Shown here one piece after another: positions 22,190-31,914 of a stretch of 36,620 nt of DNA (its first letter is position 1; every line of letters starts with the position of its first letter). Origin of the DNA: JAZDJP01 sp043803805 (lineage in GTDB: Bacteria > Planctomycetota > JAZDJP01); contig JAZDJP010000037.1 in assembly GCA_043803805.1 (NCBI GenBank), positions 1 through 36,620 on the forward strand, read 5' to 3'. A program made the position numbers and the translations under genes. The notes beneath the pieces were generated by a model. It was not told the DNA's origin, searched no databases, and saw only the letters and a list, made by a program, of their open reading frames with translations.

Positions 22190-23022
22190 ACCGGGAACAC
22201 CACCACCGAGAGAAAGACATTCAGCCCGAAACACAGAAAAATGGACTGCACCACCGCCCGCGTCGTGAGGCGCGGCACCTCCGTCACCGCCTTTTCGAGC
22301 GACAGACCGTGGTGGCAGTGCAGGAGGGCGATGAAGAATCCGAAGAACCCCGCCTTCACGACACTCAGGACCACGTCCCGGAACACGAGCACATCCAGGA
22401 ACGCCCCCGCATGGAACGGGAGCGGCGCGAGCTCCAGCGCCGCCGTCACCACATACCCCCCGGCGAGAGCCGCCACCGCGAACACCACGGTCAGCGCCAC
22501 CACGGCCGCCGTCACCCCCAGCAGGCGCGGGAAGACGACGAAATAGTTCCGGTTGATGCCGAGGGACTCCAGGACCTCGAGTTCGCGATCGAGTTTCATG
22601 TTGCCCAGTTCCGTCGTGATGGCCGTGCCGGACCGCCCGATGACGATGAGCGCCGTGAAGAGCGGGGCGAGCTCCCGCACCACCACCCAGAAGGCGACCC
22701 GCGCCGCCTCCGTCGCTCCGCCCAGGAACGGCAGGAACGACATCGTCTGGGTGATGACCAGCGTCCCGAGCGCCACCGCCGTAAACACAATGACCGGAAG
22801 CGCCTGGACACCCGTGAAAAACACCTGGGCGGCGAGAACCCGCCGCAGGACAACGCCCCCCCGTCGCCGTTCGAGCCACGCCGACTTGAAGGCGAGGTAA
22901 CCAAGCGCGAGCACCCGCCCCACGCCGCGGAAGGCGGCCAGGACGAGCGCCCCTCCCCATCCGAGAAGGCTCGCGGGCGCGGCGGCACTGGCGGAGGCAA
23001 CGGTTTCGTTCACATGCCTCAT
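22186..23022 (-). CDS. mlaE: MlaE-type phospholipid transport permease
   Basis: 278 residues with the ATG at 23022; TTG 23043 and GTG 23013 are other in-frame starts. MlaE-family permeases form the inner-membrane core of MCE lipid transporters. Five or more hydrophobic helices are visible, with the hallmark block 'GRSGTAITTELGNMKLDRELEVLESLGINRNYFVVFPRLLG'. That is close to the family consensus of Gly-Arg, Ala/Thr-Glu-Leu-Gly-x-Met and a Leu-x-x-x-Gly-Ile turn. N-terminal helices 40-80 contain 'LGYLAFKSAWLERRRGG'. It is the first gene of the operon, overlapping the ATPase gene by 4 bases (ATGA). Confidence 0.92.
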   Translation of the reverse strand: MRHVNETVASASAAAPASLLGWGGALVLAAFRGVGRVLALGYLAFKSAWLERRRGGVVLRRVLAAQVFFTGVQALPVIVFTAVALGTLVITQTMSFLPFLGGATEAARVAFWVVVRELAPLFTALIVIGRSGTAITTELGNMKLDRELEVLESLGINRNYFVVFPRLLGVTAAVVALTVVFAVAALAGGYVVTAALELAPLPFHAGAFLDVLVFRDVVLSVVKAGFFGFFIALLHCHHGLSLEKAVTEVPRLTTRAVVQSIFLCFGLNVFLSVVVFPV

Positions 23023-23084
23023 TCTAACCCCGGGAGGCGTCAATTCAAGGACACCTCCCCGAGGCCGATCGTCAGGGAAACGAA

Positions 23085-23110
23085 GCGCCCCCCGGAAGGG
23101 CGGGGGGCGC
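23085..23110 (-). terminator. Probable terminator downstream of the exported protein gene
   Basis: GCGCCCCCC (23085-23093) and GGGGGGCGC (23102-23110) form a perfect 9-base-pair stem with an 8-base loop. On the - strand it is followed by TTCGTTT, a weak U-rich run. It lies 27 bases past the stop of the gene ending at 23137 and before the permease gene at 23022, so it could separate the two - strand units. Confidence 0.55.
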
Positions 23111-23136
23111 GGATAATTCGCGGAACACCGGACGAT

Positions 23137-23910
23137 CTATTCCGCCGGGGCGGGCGCGGGAGCAACCTCCTTCGAAGCCTCCGGGGTTGCTTCCTTGGCC
23201 GGCGCGGGGGCCGGGACGGCGGGCTCCGCGCCCTTTTCCTTCTCACGCTTCCGGGCCGCAGCCTCGTCCTCGCTCAACTGCTGGTAGGGTGTTTTGATGT
23301 GAAGTTCGTCCAGCACGACGTCCAGATCGTCCACCCACTTCTCCTCCACGAGCAGGAAATCGTCATCCTGGTCCTGAAGGTGGTCGCCCCGGCGATCGTA
23401 AACCATCACCCACGTCCGCTCCTTGAACACCGTTCCGCCGTCCTTCCCGGGCAGAAGTTTGTAGATGCTCGTGATTCCCTGGACGGCGACAATCAGGCGG
23501 TCCGCCTCGCGATCGACCATCCCAAAGATGGCAACCCCCTTTTTGGTCTCGTCGTTCTTGATGCGCCGGCCCATTTCAGAGGCGTCCACATAGGCCGCCT
23601 CGCGGCGGTTCTCCACCATCTCCTTCACGCGGGGGTCCGGCGTGTCGTGGAGGACCTGGCCGTTGTCCGTGTAAAGATTGATGTCGCCGGCGAGCTTGCG
23701 ATCCTTCCCGGTACGGTTCGCGATCTCGTAGAGAAAGTACGTCTTCACCTCGGCGGAATTTTTCACGGTGTCTTTCACGAGAATTTCCCGGAGGGGAACC
23801 ACCGTGGTGTAGTCGAGAACCCAGAACCTGCTGACGGCAAGCGCGACCCCGGACGCCACAAAAGCCGTCACGAGCCCCGCCGCCACGAGTCGTGTCCAAC
23901 GACCGCCCAT
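23137..23910 (-). CDS. Exported protein of unknown function with Ala/Pro/Glu-rich tail
   Basis: 257 residues; GAGGTG precedes the ATG at 23910 by 6 bases. It starts with a basic stretch (MGGRWTR) and a hydrophobic helix (about 8-25), probably an anchor or signal. The middle 180 residues are a mixed alpha/beta domain with many charged residues ('REILVKDTVKNSAEVKTYFLYEI', 'EKWVDDLDVVLDELHIKTP'). The last 45 residues are low complexity, rich in Ala, Pro and Glu, as in cell-envelope linkers. No recognised family. It is followed by a terminator-like hairpin and then the Mla-type operon on the same strand, so it is probably not in that operon. Confidence 0.65.
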   Translation of the reverse strand: MGGRWTRLVAAGLVTAFVASGVALAVSRFWVLDYTTVVPLREILVKDTVKNSAEVKTYFLYEIANRTGKDRKLAGDINLYTDNGQVLHDTPDPRVKEMVENRREAAYVDASEMGRRIKNDETKKGVAIFGMVDREADRLIVAVQGITSIYKLLPGKDGGTVFKERTWVMVYDRRGDHLQDQDDDFLLVEEKWVDDLDVVLDELHIKTPYQQLSEDEAAARKREKEKGAEPAVPAPAPAKEATPEASKEVAPAPAPAE

Positions 23911-24132
23911 GGAGCACCTCGCTGGGAACAGAAACGCCGGAGAACCTATGGTATTGTTCCCGCCTGCGGTTACCCTGTCAAGCCGATTCTGCAAGCGCCG
24001 GCAAAATCGGGGCGCGGGATCCATCCGCCCGGGGACCGGCCCCATATCCCGATTGGTGTTGCATTCATCCGGCGAGAACGCATAGTATGGTCGGGGAACG
24101 GATCGGGGACCCTCGATTCGGGAGAAGGGAAC

Positions 24133-24936
24133 ATGCGTATCCGCTGGATGCTCGCCGCGGCCCTGATGGCGATCGCCTCCGCCGCCCACGCCGGCGCCGT
24201 CACGGTGCGCCTCAAGGGCGGCGGCGCCATAACGGGGAAAATCGTCTTTTCGACCGGAGGAGTCATCGTCCTCGACACGGCGGCCGGTCCCATTTCCATC
24301 GCCCGGGACGCCATCGCCTTGGACGAAACACCACCCGCCGACCCGCGCCGTCCCGTCCCCGGCGATCCGGAGAAAACGTCTCCGACGCCACCCGTGACCA
24401 CCCTCCCGAAACCCCTACCGCCGAAACCGGCCAACACGCCCCCGCCCGCCCCGCCGGCAAGCCCCCCCGCGCCTCCGGCGACACCCGCCCCTCCCCCGCC
24501 GGCGCGCCCGTCCAAAACCTACGCGGCCGTCCGTAGCGCCCGGCTCGAAAACGCCTCCCGGATTGTCTCGCGCTGGGACGAGTTGGCAAAAACCTACCAC
24601 CACCGGCGATGGGACATCTGGCGGATCATCTTCCTCGATGGAAAAGGAAACGAGGTCCCGGGACTGTGCCAGGTGTGGCTGGCGAATCCCTCGGGGCCGG
24701 TGCTCCTCGAATCCGCGGTCCCGAAGACCAATGACGGGTTGACGTATTACCGCCTCGAGGAGGGCGATTCCCCGGCGACCTTGCGCGTCCAAAGGAACGA
24801 AATCCGCGTTCAACTCCCCGACGGCCGCGCGTTCGGACCGTGGGTGATCACGGGCATTTCGGGTGATGTGAACGAAACATCCACGGACACATCGCGGACA
24901 TCAGGAACCGGGGTCCGGGAACCGCAGGCGCCCTGA
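24133..24936 (+). CDS. Secreted protein with proline-rich linker
   Basis: 267 residues; GGAGAAGG lies just before the ATG. A signal peptide is clear: MRIRWMLAAALMAIASAAHA, with cleavage after AHA. Residues 21-65 contain beta strands (VTVRLKGGGAITGKIVFSTGGVIVLD), a small fold like those of LSm or SPOR-type domains. Residues about 70-130 are almost only Pro, Ala, Thr and Lys. The C-terminal 130 residues form a folded domain (about 133-250) with several Trp. It is divergent from the gene at 23910, with 222 bases between. No family recognised. It is probably a periplasmic or outer-membrane associated protein. Confidence 0.65.
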   Translation: MRIRWMLAAALMAIASAAHAGAVTVRLKGGGAITGKIVFSTGGVIVLDTAAGPISIARDAIALDETPPADPRRPVPGDPEKTSPTPPVTTLPKPLPPKPANTPPPAPPASPPAPPATPAPPPPARPSKTYAAVRSARLENASRIVSRWDELAKTYHHRRWDIWRIIFLDGKGNEVPGLCQVWLANPSGPVLLESAVPKTNDGLTYYRLEEGDSPATLRVQRNEIRVQLPDGRAFGPWVITGISGDVNETSTDTSRTSGTGVREPQAP

Positions 24937-24951
24937 CGAAACCGGGAAAAA

Positions 24952-27105
24952 TCAGGAAACTCCCTTTTTGGCCACCTCTTTGGCCGCCTCGGGGATATCG
25001 AGGCGGCTGGCGGTAAAGTCGCAGTCGGGATACCGGTTGCAGCCGAAGAAGGGCCGGCGGCCTTTCTTCTTCGAGAACCGGCGAACGACGTCGCCCGTCC
25101 CACAGGTCGGGCACTTGACACCGGTGGGCAGCGACCGGGTGGTCTTGCATTTCGGGTAGGCGGTGCAGGCGAGGAACTTGCCGTTGCGCCCGTGACGAAT
25201 CACCATGGGGCTCGCGCAGGCGGGGCACTTCTCGTCGGTCGGTTCGGGCGGCGCCCCGGCCCCCTCCGTCTTCTCATCGAGGGATTTCGTGAACTTGCAG
25301 TCGGGAAATCCGGGGCAGGCGAGAAACTTGCCGAACCGGCCGATGCGCACGAGGAGCGGCTTTCCGCACGTCTCGCAGACGCGTCCCTCGGCATCCACCT
25401 GCCCCTTCATCCGCGTCATCCCCAGTTTTGCCTTCTTGACACAATATTCAAAGGGCTGGTAGAACGAACTGAGGATCTGACGCCAGTCCGCCCCCTCATC
25501 CTCCACCTTGTCCAGAAGCGCCTCCATCTCGGAGGTGAACTCCACGTTCATGATGTCGGGAAAGTGCTCCAGAAGCATATCCGTCACGATCTCGCCGAGT
25601 TCCGTGGCATGGAAGGCCCGCTCTTTCAACTGGACATAACCCCGATCCTGGATGGTCGAAATGATGGGCGCGTAGGTGCTCGGCCGTCCGATGCCCTCCT
25701 TTTCGAGGACCTTGATGAGGGCGGCCTCCGTGTATCGCGGCGGCGGCTTCGTGAAGCTCTGGGCCAGCGCCACCTCCCGGAGGGCAAGCGTCTCCCCCTC
25801 GGCGAGCGTCGGGAGAATCTGTTCGGCATCCTCACGATCCCCGCCGTAGAGGCGCGTGAAACCGTCGAAGATGACCTTGCGTCCCTTCAACCGGAACAGA
25901 TATTTCCCCGCGGCGATGTCCACCGTCGTCGCCAGGTAGCGCTCCGGCGTCATCTGGGAGGCCACCGCGCGCCGCCAGATCAATTCGTACAGTTTGTATT
26001 GCTCGGCGGTAAGAAATTTCTTCATCTCCTCCGGCGTCCGGAAGACCGACGTCGGCCGGATGGCCTCGTGAGCCCCCTGCGTCCGCGCGCGGGAACGATA
26101 GACGTTCGGCTTGGCCGGGAGGTACGGCGCGGGACAAGTCTTCCCGATATGGTCCCGGATCTCGACGAGGGCCTCCTCCGAGAAATTCAGGGAGTCCGTG
26201 CGCATGTAGGTGATGAGTCCGACGGGCCCTTCGCTTCCGACGTCGAGCCCTTCGTAAAGTTGCTGGGCGATCCGCATCGTGCGCTTGGCGGGGTAACCGA
26301 ACTCCACGGAGGCCGCCTGCTGAAGGAGGCTCGTCGTGAGGGGCGGCCAGGGTTTCTTCTCCTTCTCCTGGGCCTCGACCTTCGCCACCGTGAACGGCAG
26401 GGCCTTGAGTTCCGCCTCCACGGCCTTCGCCGCGGCCTCGTTCTGAATTTTGACGGGTTGCCCGTCCACCTGTTCGAGGTCCGCCGTGACTTCGCCGTCG
26501 CCCGCCTTCGCGAGTTTCGCCGCCACCCGCCAGAACTCCTCGGGCTTGAAGGCGCGAATCTCCTTCTCACGGTCCGCGATGAGCCGCACGGCCACGGACT
26601 GGACGCGTCCCGCCGAAAGCCCGCGGGCCACCTTCTCCCAGAGGAGCGGCGAGAGCATGTACCCCACGAGACGGTCCAGGAGCCGCCGCGCCTGCTGGGC
26701 ATTCACCTTGTTCATGTCCAGCGTCAGCGGCTGGCGGAACGCCTCCTTGATGGACTTCTCGGTGATGGCGTTGAAGACGACGCGACGCATCCGTTCCGGC
26801 GGGCCGCCGAGGATCTCCGCGAGATGCCACGCGATGGCCTCCCCCTCCCGGTCGAGATCGGTCGCGAGGTAGATGACCTTGGCGTCCTTCGCCAGCCCCT
26901 TGAGTTTCTTCACGACGGCGGATTTGTCCCGGAGCGGAATATAGGAAGGCTCGAACCCCTTCTCGACATCGATCCCCAGTTTGCTCTTGGGGAGGTCGCG
27001 AACGTGGCCCATCGAGGCGGCGACCACATAGTCGCGTCCGAGATAGGCGTTGATGGTGTGGGCCTTCGCCGGCGATTCGACGATGACGAGATTCTTTCCG
27101 GACAT
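24952..27105 (-). CDS. topA: DNA topoisomerase I
   Basis: 717 residues from the ATG at 27105 (MSGKNLVIVESPAKAHTINAYL). Type IA topoisomerase relaxes negative supercoils. The Toprim domain is at the N-terminus (VIVESPAKA; 'LATDLDREGEAIAWHL' with the DxDxEG metal site). The active-site Tyr is Y300 in 'GLITYMRTDS'. 'ARGLSAGRVQSVAVRLI' and 'GIGRPSTYAPIISTI' are typical. The C-terminus has three four-Cys zinc ribbons (CETC..CPGFPDC, CPAC..CTAYPKC, CPTC..CNRYPDC). It is convergent with the secreted-protein gene, 15 bases apart. The longer upstream frame has no support. Confidence 0.97.
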   Translation of the reverse strand: MSGKNLVIVESPAKAHTINAYLGRDYVVAASMGHVRDLPKSKLGIDVEKGFEPSYIPLRDKSAVVKKLKGLAKDAKVIYLATDLDREGEAIAWHLAEILGGPPERMRRVVFNAITEKSIKEAFRQPLTLDMNKVNAQQARRLLDRLVGYMLSPLLWEKVARGLSAGRVQSVAVRLIADREKEIRAFKPEEFWRVAAKLAKAGDGEVTADLEQVDGQPVKIQNEAAAKAVEAELKALPFTVAKVEAQEKEKKPWPPLTTSLLQQAASVEFGYPAKRTMRIAQQLYEGLDVGSEGPVGLITYMRTDSLNFSEEALVEIRDHIGKTCPAPYLPAKPNVYRSRARTQGAHEAIRPTSVFRTPEEMKKFLTAEQYKLYELIWRRAVASQMTPERYLATTVDIAAGKYLFRLKGRKVIFDGFTRLYGGDREDAEQILPTLAEGETLALREVALAQSFTKPPPRYTEAALIKVLEKEGIGRPSTYAPIISTIQDRGYVQLKERAFHATELGEIVTDMLLEHFPDIMNVEFTSEMEALLDKVEDEGADWRQILSSFYQPFEYCVKKAKLGMTRMKGQVDAEGRVCETCGKPLLVRIGRFGKFLACPGFPDCKFTKSLDEKTEGAGAPPEPTDEKCPACASPMVIRHGRNGKFLACTAYPKCKTTRSLPTGVKCPTCGTGDVVRRFSKKKGRRPFFGCNRYPDCDFTASRLDIPEAAKEVAKKGVS

Positions 27106-27267
27106 GGGACACGAAGTGTAGCCGCCACCGGAACCAATTCCAGCCCAAAATTCATGGCGGAGCCGCCCCAAACCGGTACAATCGCTTGCTGGCATGGAAA
27201 CAGACCGCGCCACACTCCCGATTCCCGAACGGCCGAATCTCCCCGCATTTCCGAAGGGATGGACCCC

Positions 27268-30200
27268 ATGGAACGCCGCGCGCCCCGATTGTCTTTCCTC
27301 CCCCGCGCGGGCCATCCCGCCCCGGCCGGAATACTCCTGGCATTGCTCATTTTTGCGTCGGGCGGTTGCCGGACCGCGGAGAAAAGCATGACCCCCTCCC
27401 CCGCCTTCCAGGCGTGGCTTGCCGGAGGAAAAGGCGACGCCCCCCGCCAGGCGAAAGACGCCCTCTTCATCCCCGAACTCGACGCCGTATCCCTTCAGAA
27501 CGGCTGGCCGTCGGCGTCCGCTTGGAACACCCTCTCCGCGGTTCCCTTCGTTTTTCTCGACGGGAGCGGCGACACGCCCCAGGCCCCCACGACGATGCGC
27601 GTCGCCACAGCGGCCGGAGAAATTCTCTTCCATTTCACGTGCCTCGATCCCGATGCCACCCATCTCGTCTACACATCCTCCGGTCATGACTCGCCCATGC
27701 TCTGGCGCGAGGATGTCATCGAAATCAACCTTGCTCCCGACGCCGCCCGCGGAGTTTGTTTCATGGTCGGCGCGGGCGGGGGATACTCCGACGCCGATGC
27801 GTCGGGAAACGTCGCATGGGACCCGCCGGTCCGACGGCGCGTCGAACGGACGCATCGAGGTTGGACCGCGGAGTTCGCCGTTCCCCTGCGGGCGCTCGTC
27901 GCCGAAGGCGGCATTCCGCCGGTCTGGCGCGCCAACATCTCGCGCGAACGGCAGGGCCGGCCCGGCGCCTTCATGGAAAGCACCGGATGGCGGCCCACGG
28001 GCAGTCTGCGTTGCGCCGTTCCGGAACATTATGGTTATTTATTTCTGGATGCTGTCGGAAAGGGCGCCGTCCCCGCCACCCCGCCCGCCGCGCCGGCGGG
28101 AACCGATATTCTCACGGCCCTCGGGAATCCCGACAAGGCCGCCGACGCCCTTCGCGGACTTTTCCGGGCGCCGGCCGCCGCGGTGCCCGTGGCGCCCGCC
28201 GATCCGTCCCTGGGCGAAGGCCCCGATGGCCCGTCCTGGAAGGTCGCGGCGGAAATCACCCTCATTCCCTCCACCGGGGGAACCGATCCCGATGTCGGGA
28301 CAACAACGGTCAAAATCTGCCGCCGCCGGGATTCATTATTCGTTGCGGTGCGCTGCAACGAGCCGCGCATGGGAACCCTCGTCGCAAAGGAACGCCCGGA
28401 CGGCGGGGATATCTGGAGGGACGACAGCGTGGAGATTTTCCTCGCCCCCCACCGGAAGGAATCCGCCGAATACCGTCAAATATCCGTGAATCCCGCCGGC
28501 TCGATTTACACCGGAAGGGGCACGGAACCGACGCCGCTCCCCGGAATATCCGTGAAAACCGGACGCGGCCCCGGCCATTGGACGGTCGCTCTCCGGATTC
28601 CCTTCGAATCCTTCCCGCTCACGCCCGAAATGCTCCCGGCGCTGTGGGGATTCAATGTCATCCGGAACCGCGCCGACCGGGCGGGGGAACCCGCCGCCAG
28701 CCTCGTCTGGAGCCGGTTCCCGTGGTCCGCCCACGACCCGGGCCGGTTCGGGACTCTGTGGCTGGCCGGGGCGCCCGTGCTCCCGATCCTCGACCCGAAA
28801 TCGCTGAATGAATGCGCCCGCGATGGCGCGCGCCGCCGGGCCCTGGAGGCGCCGCCCGGCCCTCTTCCGTTCAACCCCGATGTGTTCACGCCGGAAGAAC
28901 GGGACAAACGGGATCTGCGTTCCATGGCGTCCCGGCATCTCGACGCCATCCGCCTTGAACTCCTCCAAAAACGCGACGCCGAATTGGCCGCGATCAATTC
29001 CCCCGAAACCTGGAAACCCCTGCGTGAAAAAATCCGGGAGAACTTCCGCCGGTCCATCGGGGCCCTCCCGACCGAAAAGACGCCCCTCAACCCCCGCTCC
29101 CGGATTTCGTTCGAGGATGACAACCTCCGCGTTGAAAACCTCGTCTTCGAAAGCCAGCCGAAATTCCACGTCACCGCCAACCTCTTCCTCCCGAAGAAGG
29201 CCCCACGCCCCCTTCCGGTCATCATCCGGACGATGGGCCATTCCTCGCCGGGCCGATTTTTGAAGGACGGATTCCTCTTTGCCGAGGCCATGGCGAACGC
29301 CGGTTATGCGGTGCTCATCATGGACTCCGTCGGGCAGGGCGAGCGCATACTCCTCAACAACATCCGCTCCTCGACGCGCGAACATGATGCCCTCGGCATC
29401 CCCTGCGTTCTGACGGGCGCCAACCTGGCCGCGTGGATGATCCACGACGTCATCCGGGCCATTGACTATCTCGAAACCCGCAGCGAGGTGGATTCGAAAC
29501 GCATCGCCCTCACCGGGGCATCCGGCGGCGGAACGATTACCGCCTACGTCGCGGCGCTCGACGACCGGTTGTTCGCCGCGGCGCCGGTCGCCGCGGGACA
29601 CGTCGGGCGCGAAAGCGGCGGCGCGGACAGCGAGCAGACTCTATTCCGGGAAATACCGGACTTCATTGACGGCGAGGGGAAACTCGCCTGTTTCGCCCCG
29701 AAACCCCTGTGCGTCATCCGCGAGGCCCCCGGCGACGCGGCGGAAAAGAAACGCCAGGACGATTCTTATGTGAATGTCCGCCGGATCTACGCCCTCCACG
29801 GGGCGGAAGGGAAATTCACCGTTCATCTCACGGACGAACCCCACGGCTACGGAGAGGGCCATTTCCGCCTGTTCAAGGAATGGATTCTCCCGGTGATGCC
29901 CCCGAATCCGGGAACCCCGCCGCCCCCCGGGAAGCCGGCGGGATTCTCCGGGGACGCCTGCCACGCCACGGCGTCCTGGCGGGCGTTTTTCTCGCGGGAC
30001 CTGCCGGGGGCCGAAACCGTTCCATCCCTGAACACCCGGCGAATCACCCCGTACGCCGGCGGCGACGTCCGCGAAATCCTGCGAACCGCCCTTGCCCTGT
30101 CCCCCCATCCCGTCCCGGCCGTCCGCGCGACACCGAAAGGATCCGCATCCTTCGGCGGGAACGCCGTGGAGAAAATCGTCCTCGAGACGGAGCCCGGGAT

Positions 30201-31011
30201 TCTCCTTCCGGCGCTTCTCTTCAAACCCAGGAAAGCAACAAAGCCCGCCCCCGCCGTCCTGTGGCTTTCCGGCGGCGGCAAGAAGGCGCTTCTCCGCGCC
30301 CGGGGGGAGGAAATCCGGACGGCGCTCGACCGGGGCGTCGCGGTTGTATTGTTGGATCTCCGCGGAACGGGGGAGGCGGCCGGAGACTTCGACCCCACCA
30401 CGGAAGGAATGGAAACATCCCTCAATTACTATTCCTTCCGGACCGGACGGCCCCTTATCGGGATGCGCGTGGTGGACGTCATGGCCGCGACGGCCTGGCT
30501 CCGGACACGCCCGGACGTGGATCCGGCGCGCATCGGCATATTCGGGGACTCCCTCTCCATGACGAATCCCCCGCATCTCCGGGAGGTCCGTCTCCTCACG
30601 GATCCGGCGCCGGAACTCCGCCACCCGGCGGATTCCCTGGGTCCCGTCGCGGCGCTTCTCGCCTTCGCGCTGGACGGAAAAATCGCCGCCGCGTCCGCGC
30701 ACGGGGCGCCCGCCTCCTTCGCGAATCTCTGCGAGCCCCCATGCGCCTACCATCCCGCCTCCATCATCATTCCGGGGATTCTCCGGTTCTGCGATCTCGA
30801 CACCATCGCGACATTGGGAATCCCCCGGCCGCTCTGTCTGACCGGAAGCGTGAGCGGGCTCAATCAGAAAATCGCGGAAACCGGCGCGGGAGACGCGGCA
30901 TTCGGGGAGCTTTCCGCGGCGTACAAACGCGCCGGACGGAACCTGGTTCTCCGTCACAACGGCTCCGCCCGCGACGCGGCGGAGGCGCTCGTTTCCGTCC
31001 TCGGGAAATAG
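27268..31011 (+). CDS. Large exported protein: two DOMON-like and two alpha/beta-hydrolase domains
   Basis: 1247 residues from the ATG at 27268 (AAGGG 10 bases upstream; 27259 is an alternative). A hydrophobic N-terminus ends SGGC, possibly a lipoprotein site but a poor lipobox. Residues 65-260 and 324-500 are beta-rich domains with the CBM9/DOMON-like 'W(R)EDVIEI' and 'W(R)DDSVEIFL' motifs. Residues 620-876 are an acetyl-xylan-esterase-like hydrolase with nucleophile S752 in GASGG. Residues 968-1247 are a second hydrolase fold with GDSLS (S1095), where the last Gly of GxSxG is Ser. Such proteins are typical of polysaccharide-degrading PVC-type bacteria. Probable role: carbohydrate ester removal at the cell surface. 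Confidence 0.8.
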   Translation: MERRAPRLSFLPRAGHPAPAGILLALLIFASGGCRTAEKSMTPSPAFQAWLAGGKGDAPRQAKDALFIPELDAVSLQNGWPSASAWNTLSAVPFVFLDGSGDTPQAPTTMRVATAAGEILFHFTCLDPDATHLVYTSSGHDSPMLWREDVIEINLAPDAARGVCFMVGAGGGYSDADASGNVAWDPPVRRRVERTHRGWTAEFAVPLRALVAEGGIPPVWRANISRERQGRPGAFMESTGWRPTGSLRCAVPEHYGYLFLDAVGKGAVPATPPAAPAGTDILTALGNPDKAADALRGLFRAPAAAVPVAPADPSLGEGPDGPSWKVAAEITLIPSTGGTDPDVGTTTVKICRRRDSLFVAVRCNEPRMGTLVAKERPDGGDIWRDDSVEIFLAPHRKESAEYRQISVNPAGSIYTGRGTEPTPLPGISVKTGRGPGHWTVALRIPFESFPLTPEMLPALWGFNVIRNRADRAGEPAASLVWSRFPWSAHDPGRFGTLWLAGAPVLPILDPKSLNECARDGARRRALEAPPGPLPFNPDVFTPEERDKRDLRSMASRHLDAIRLELLQKRDAELAAINSPETWKPLREKIRENFRRSIGALPTEKTPLNPRSRISFEDDNLRVENLVFESQPKFHVTANLFLPKKAPRPLPVIIRTMGHSSPGRFLKDGFLFAEAMANAGYAVLIMDSVGQGERILLNNIRSSTREHDALGIPCVLTGANLAAWMIHDVIRAIDYLETRSEVDSKRIALTGASGGGTITAYVAALDDRLFAAAPVAAGHVGRESGGADSEQTLFREIPDFIDGEGKLACFAPKPLCVIREAPGDAAEKKRQDDSYVNVRRIYALHGAEGKFTVHLTDEPHGYGEGHFRLFKEWILPVMPPNPGTPPPPGKPAGFSGDACHATASWRAFFSRDLPGAETVPSLNTRRITPYAGGDVREILRTALALSPHPVPAVRATPKGSASFGGNAVEKIVLETEPGILLPALLFKPRKATKPAPAVLWLSGGGKKALLRARGEEIRTALDRGVAVVLLDLRGTGEAAGDFDPTTEGMETSLNYYSFRTGRPLIGMRVVDVMAATAWLRTRPDVDPARIGIFGDSLSMTNPPHLREVRLLTDPAPELRHPADSLGPVAALLAFALDGKIAAASAHGAPASFANLCEPPCAYHPASIIIPGILRFCDLDTIATLGIPRPLCLTGSVSGLNQKIAETGAGDAAFGELSAAYKRAGRNLVLRHNGSARDAAEALVSVLGK

Positions 31012-31087
31012 CGCGGGCCGGGGACCGGCGGCTATCGCCAATAACGCTTGGCCCATCCTTCGACAAGCCCAGGATGAGGAGAAAGAA

Positions 31088-31756
31088 GTGAACCCATGGA
31101 AAATGGCGAGTGTCCTCGGAATAACAAAAACTGTCATTTCAAGACCTGACCCCGTCCCTCCTCTCGACTTTTGCACCCTTGATCTTATCGTCATCCGTTT
31201 CTATATCGCCGCCGTCCTGGACGGGTACTCCCGGAAACTGCTGGCGCTCCGGGTGTTCCCCGATGCCCCGCGCACCGCTCACGTCCTGCATCTCCTTCGG
31301 AATGTCATCACCAACGATGGCGCGCCCCGTCACATCATCACGGACCATGGGTGTCAGTTCAAACGAAGATTCCGGGATGCCATCCGGGATGCTTGGGATG
31401 TTCACCTGGTCAAGGGTCGCGTCGCGTCGTTTCATACCAACGGCAAGGTTGAACGCTTTTTCAGGACGTTCCGGATGTGGGTACGGTTGATGCCCTTCTT
31501 TGGATCGCGGAAATCCATTCAGAAAAAACTCGACCGCTACCGGGGCTGGTACAACGTCCACCGACCGCATGGGGCGCTCAACGGGCGGGTCCCGGAGGAA
31601 GTCTGGTTGGGGACTTCGCTGCCCGAATCCACCCCCGTTCTGGAAACGGATCCGATCAAACCCGCATTCTCCGTGACAAGGGTTCCGTTTCGGGGTGATC
31701 CGAGACTGCCCGTGCTGGAGATCGTGGTCGTGCGAGAGGGGACTCGGGCGGCGTAG
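31088..31756 (+). pseudogene. Truncated rve-type (DDE) transposase
   Basis: 222 codons, of which residues about 25-170 form an rve integrase core of the IS3/IS481 kind. Asp in 'TLDLIVI', the following 'AAVLDGYSRKLLAL', D86 in 'IITDHGCQF' and E122 in 'NGKVERFFRTFR' give the D(35)E spacing. 'YNVHRPHGALNG' is the usual YN..RPH block. The N-terminal HTH part of a full transposase is missing and no good ribosome binding site precedes the GTG at 31088. A frameless remnant is likely. No terminal inverted repeats or target duplication were found. It sits at the junction between the esterase gene and the RHS locus. Confidence 0.8.
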
Positions 31757-31914
31757 GATGATTTTGGGCGAAGCGGGATCGTTTTCACAACAGGGACAAT
31801 CCGCTTCGCCGCGAGGATTGACGCAGGTCCCGGGATTTTTCGCCCGGTTTCCCGGGTTGGGTGCGGGAGAAGTTGCGTTTTTTTGCAATTTCGCCCCGCG
31901 CTCCCTTGCTCAAT

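Noticed and set aside
22309..24120. Long + strand frame upstream of the secreted protein gene
   Set aside because: The first 1.8 kb is antisense to mlaE and the exported protein gene and has no domain; the signal peptide at 24133 gives the true start.
25192..27258. + strand extension upstream of the large esterase
   Set aside because: It is antisense to topA, whose motifs are unambiguous, and reads as Arg/Leu/Glu-rich shadow.
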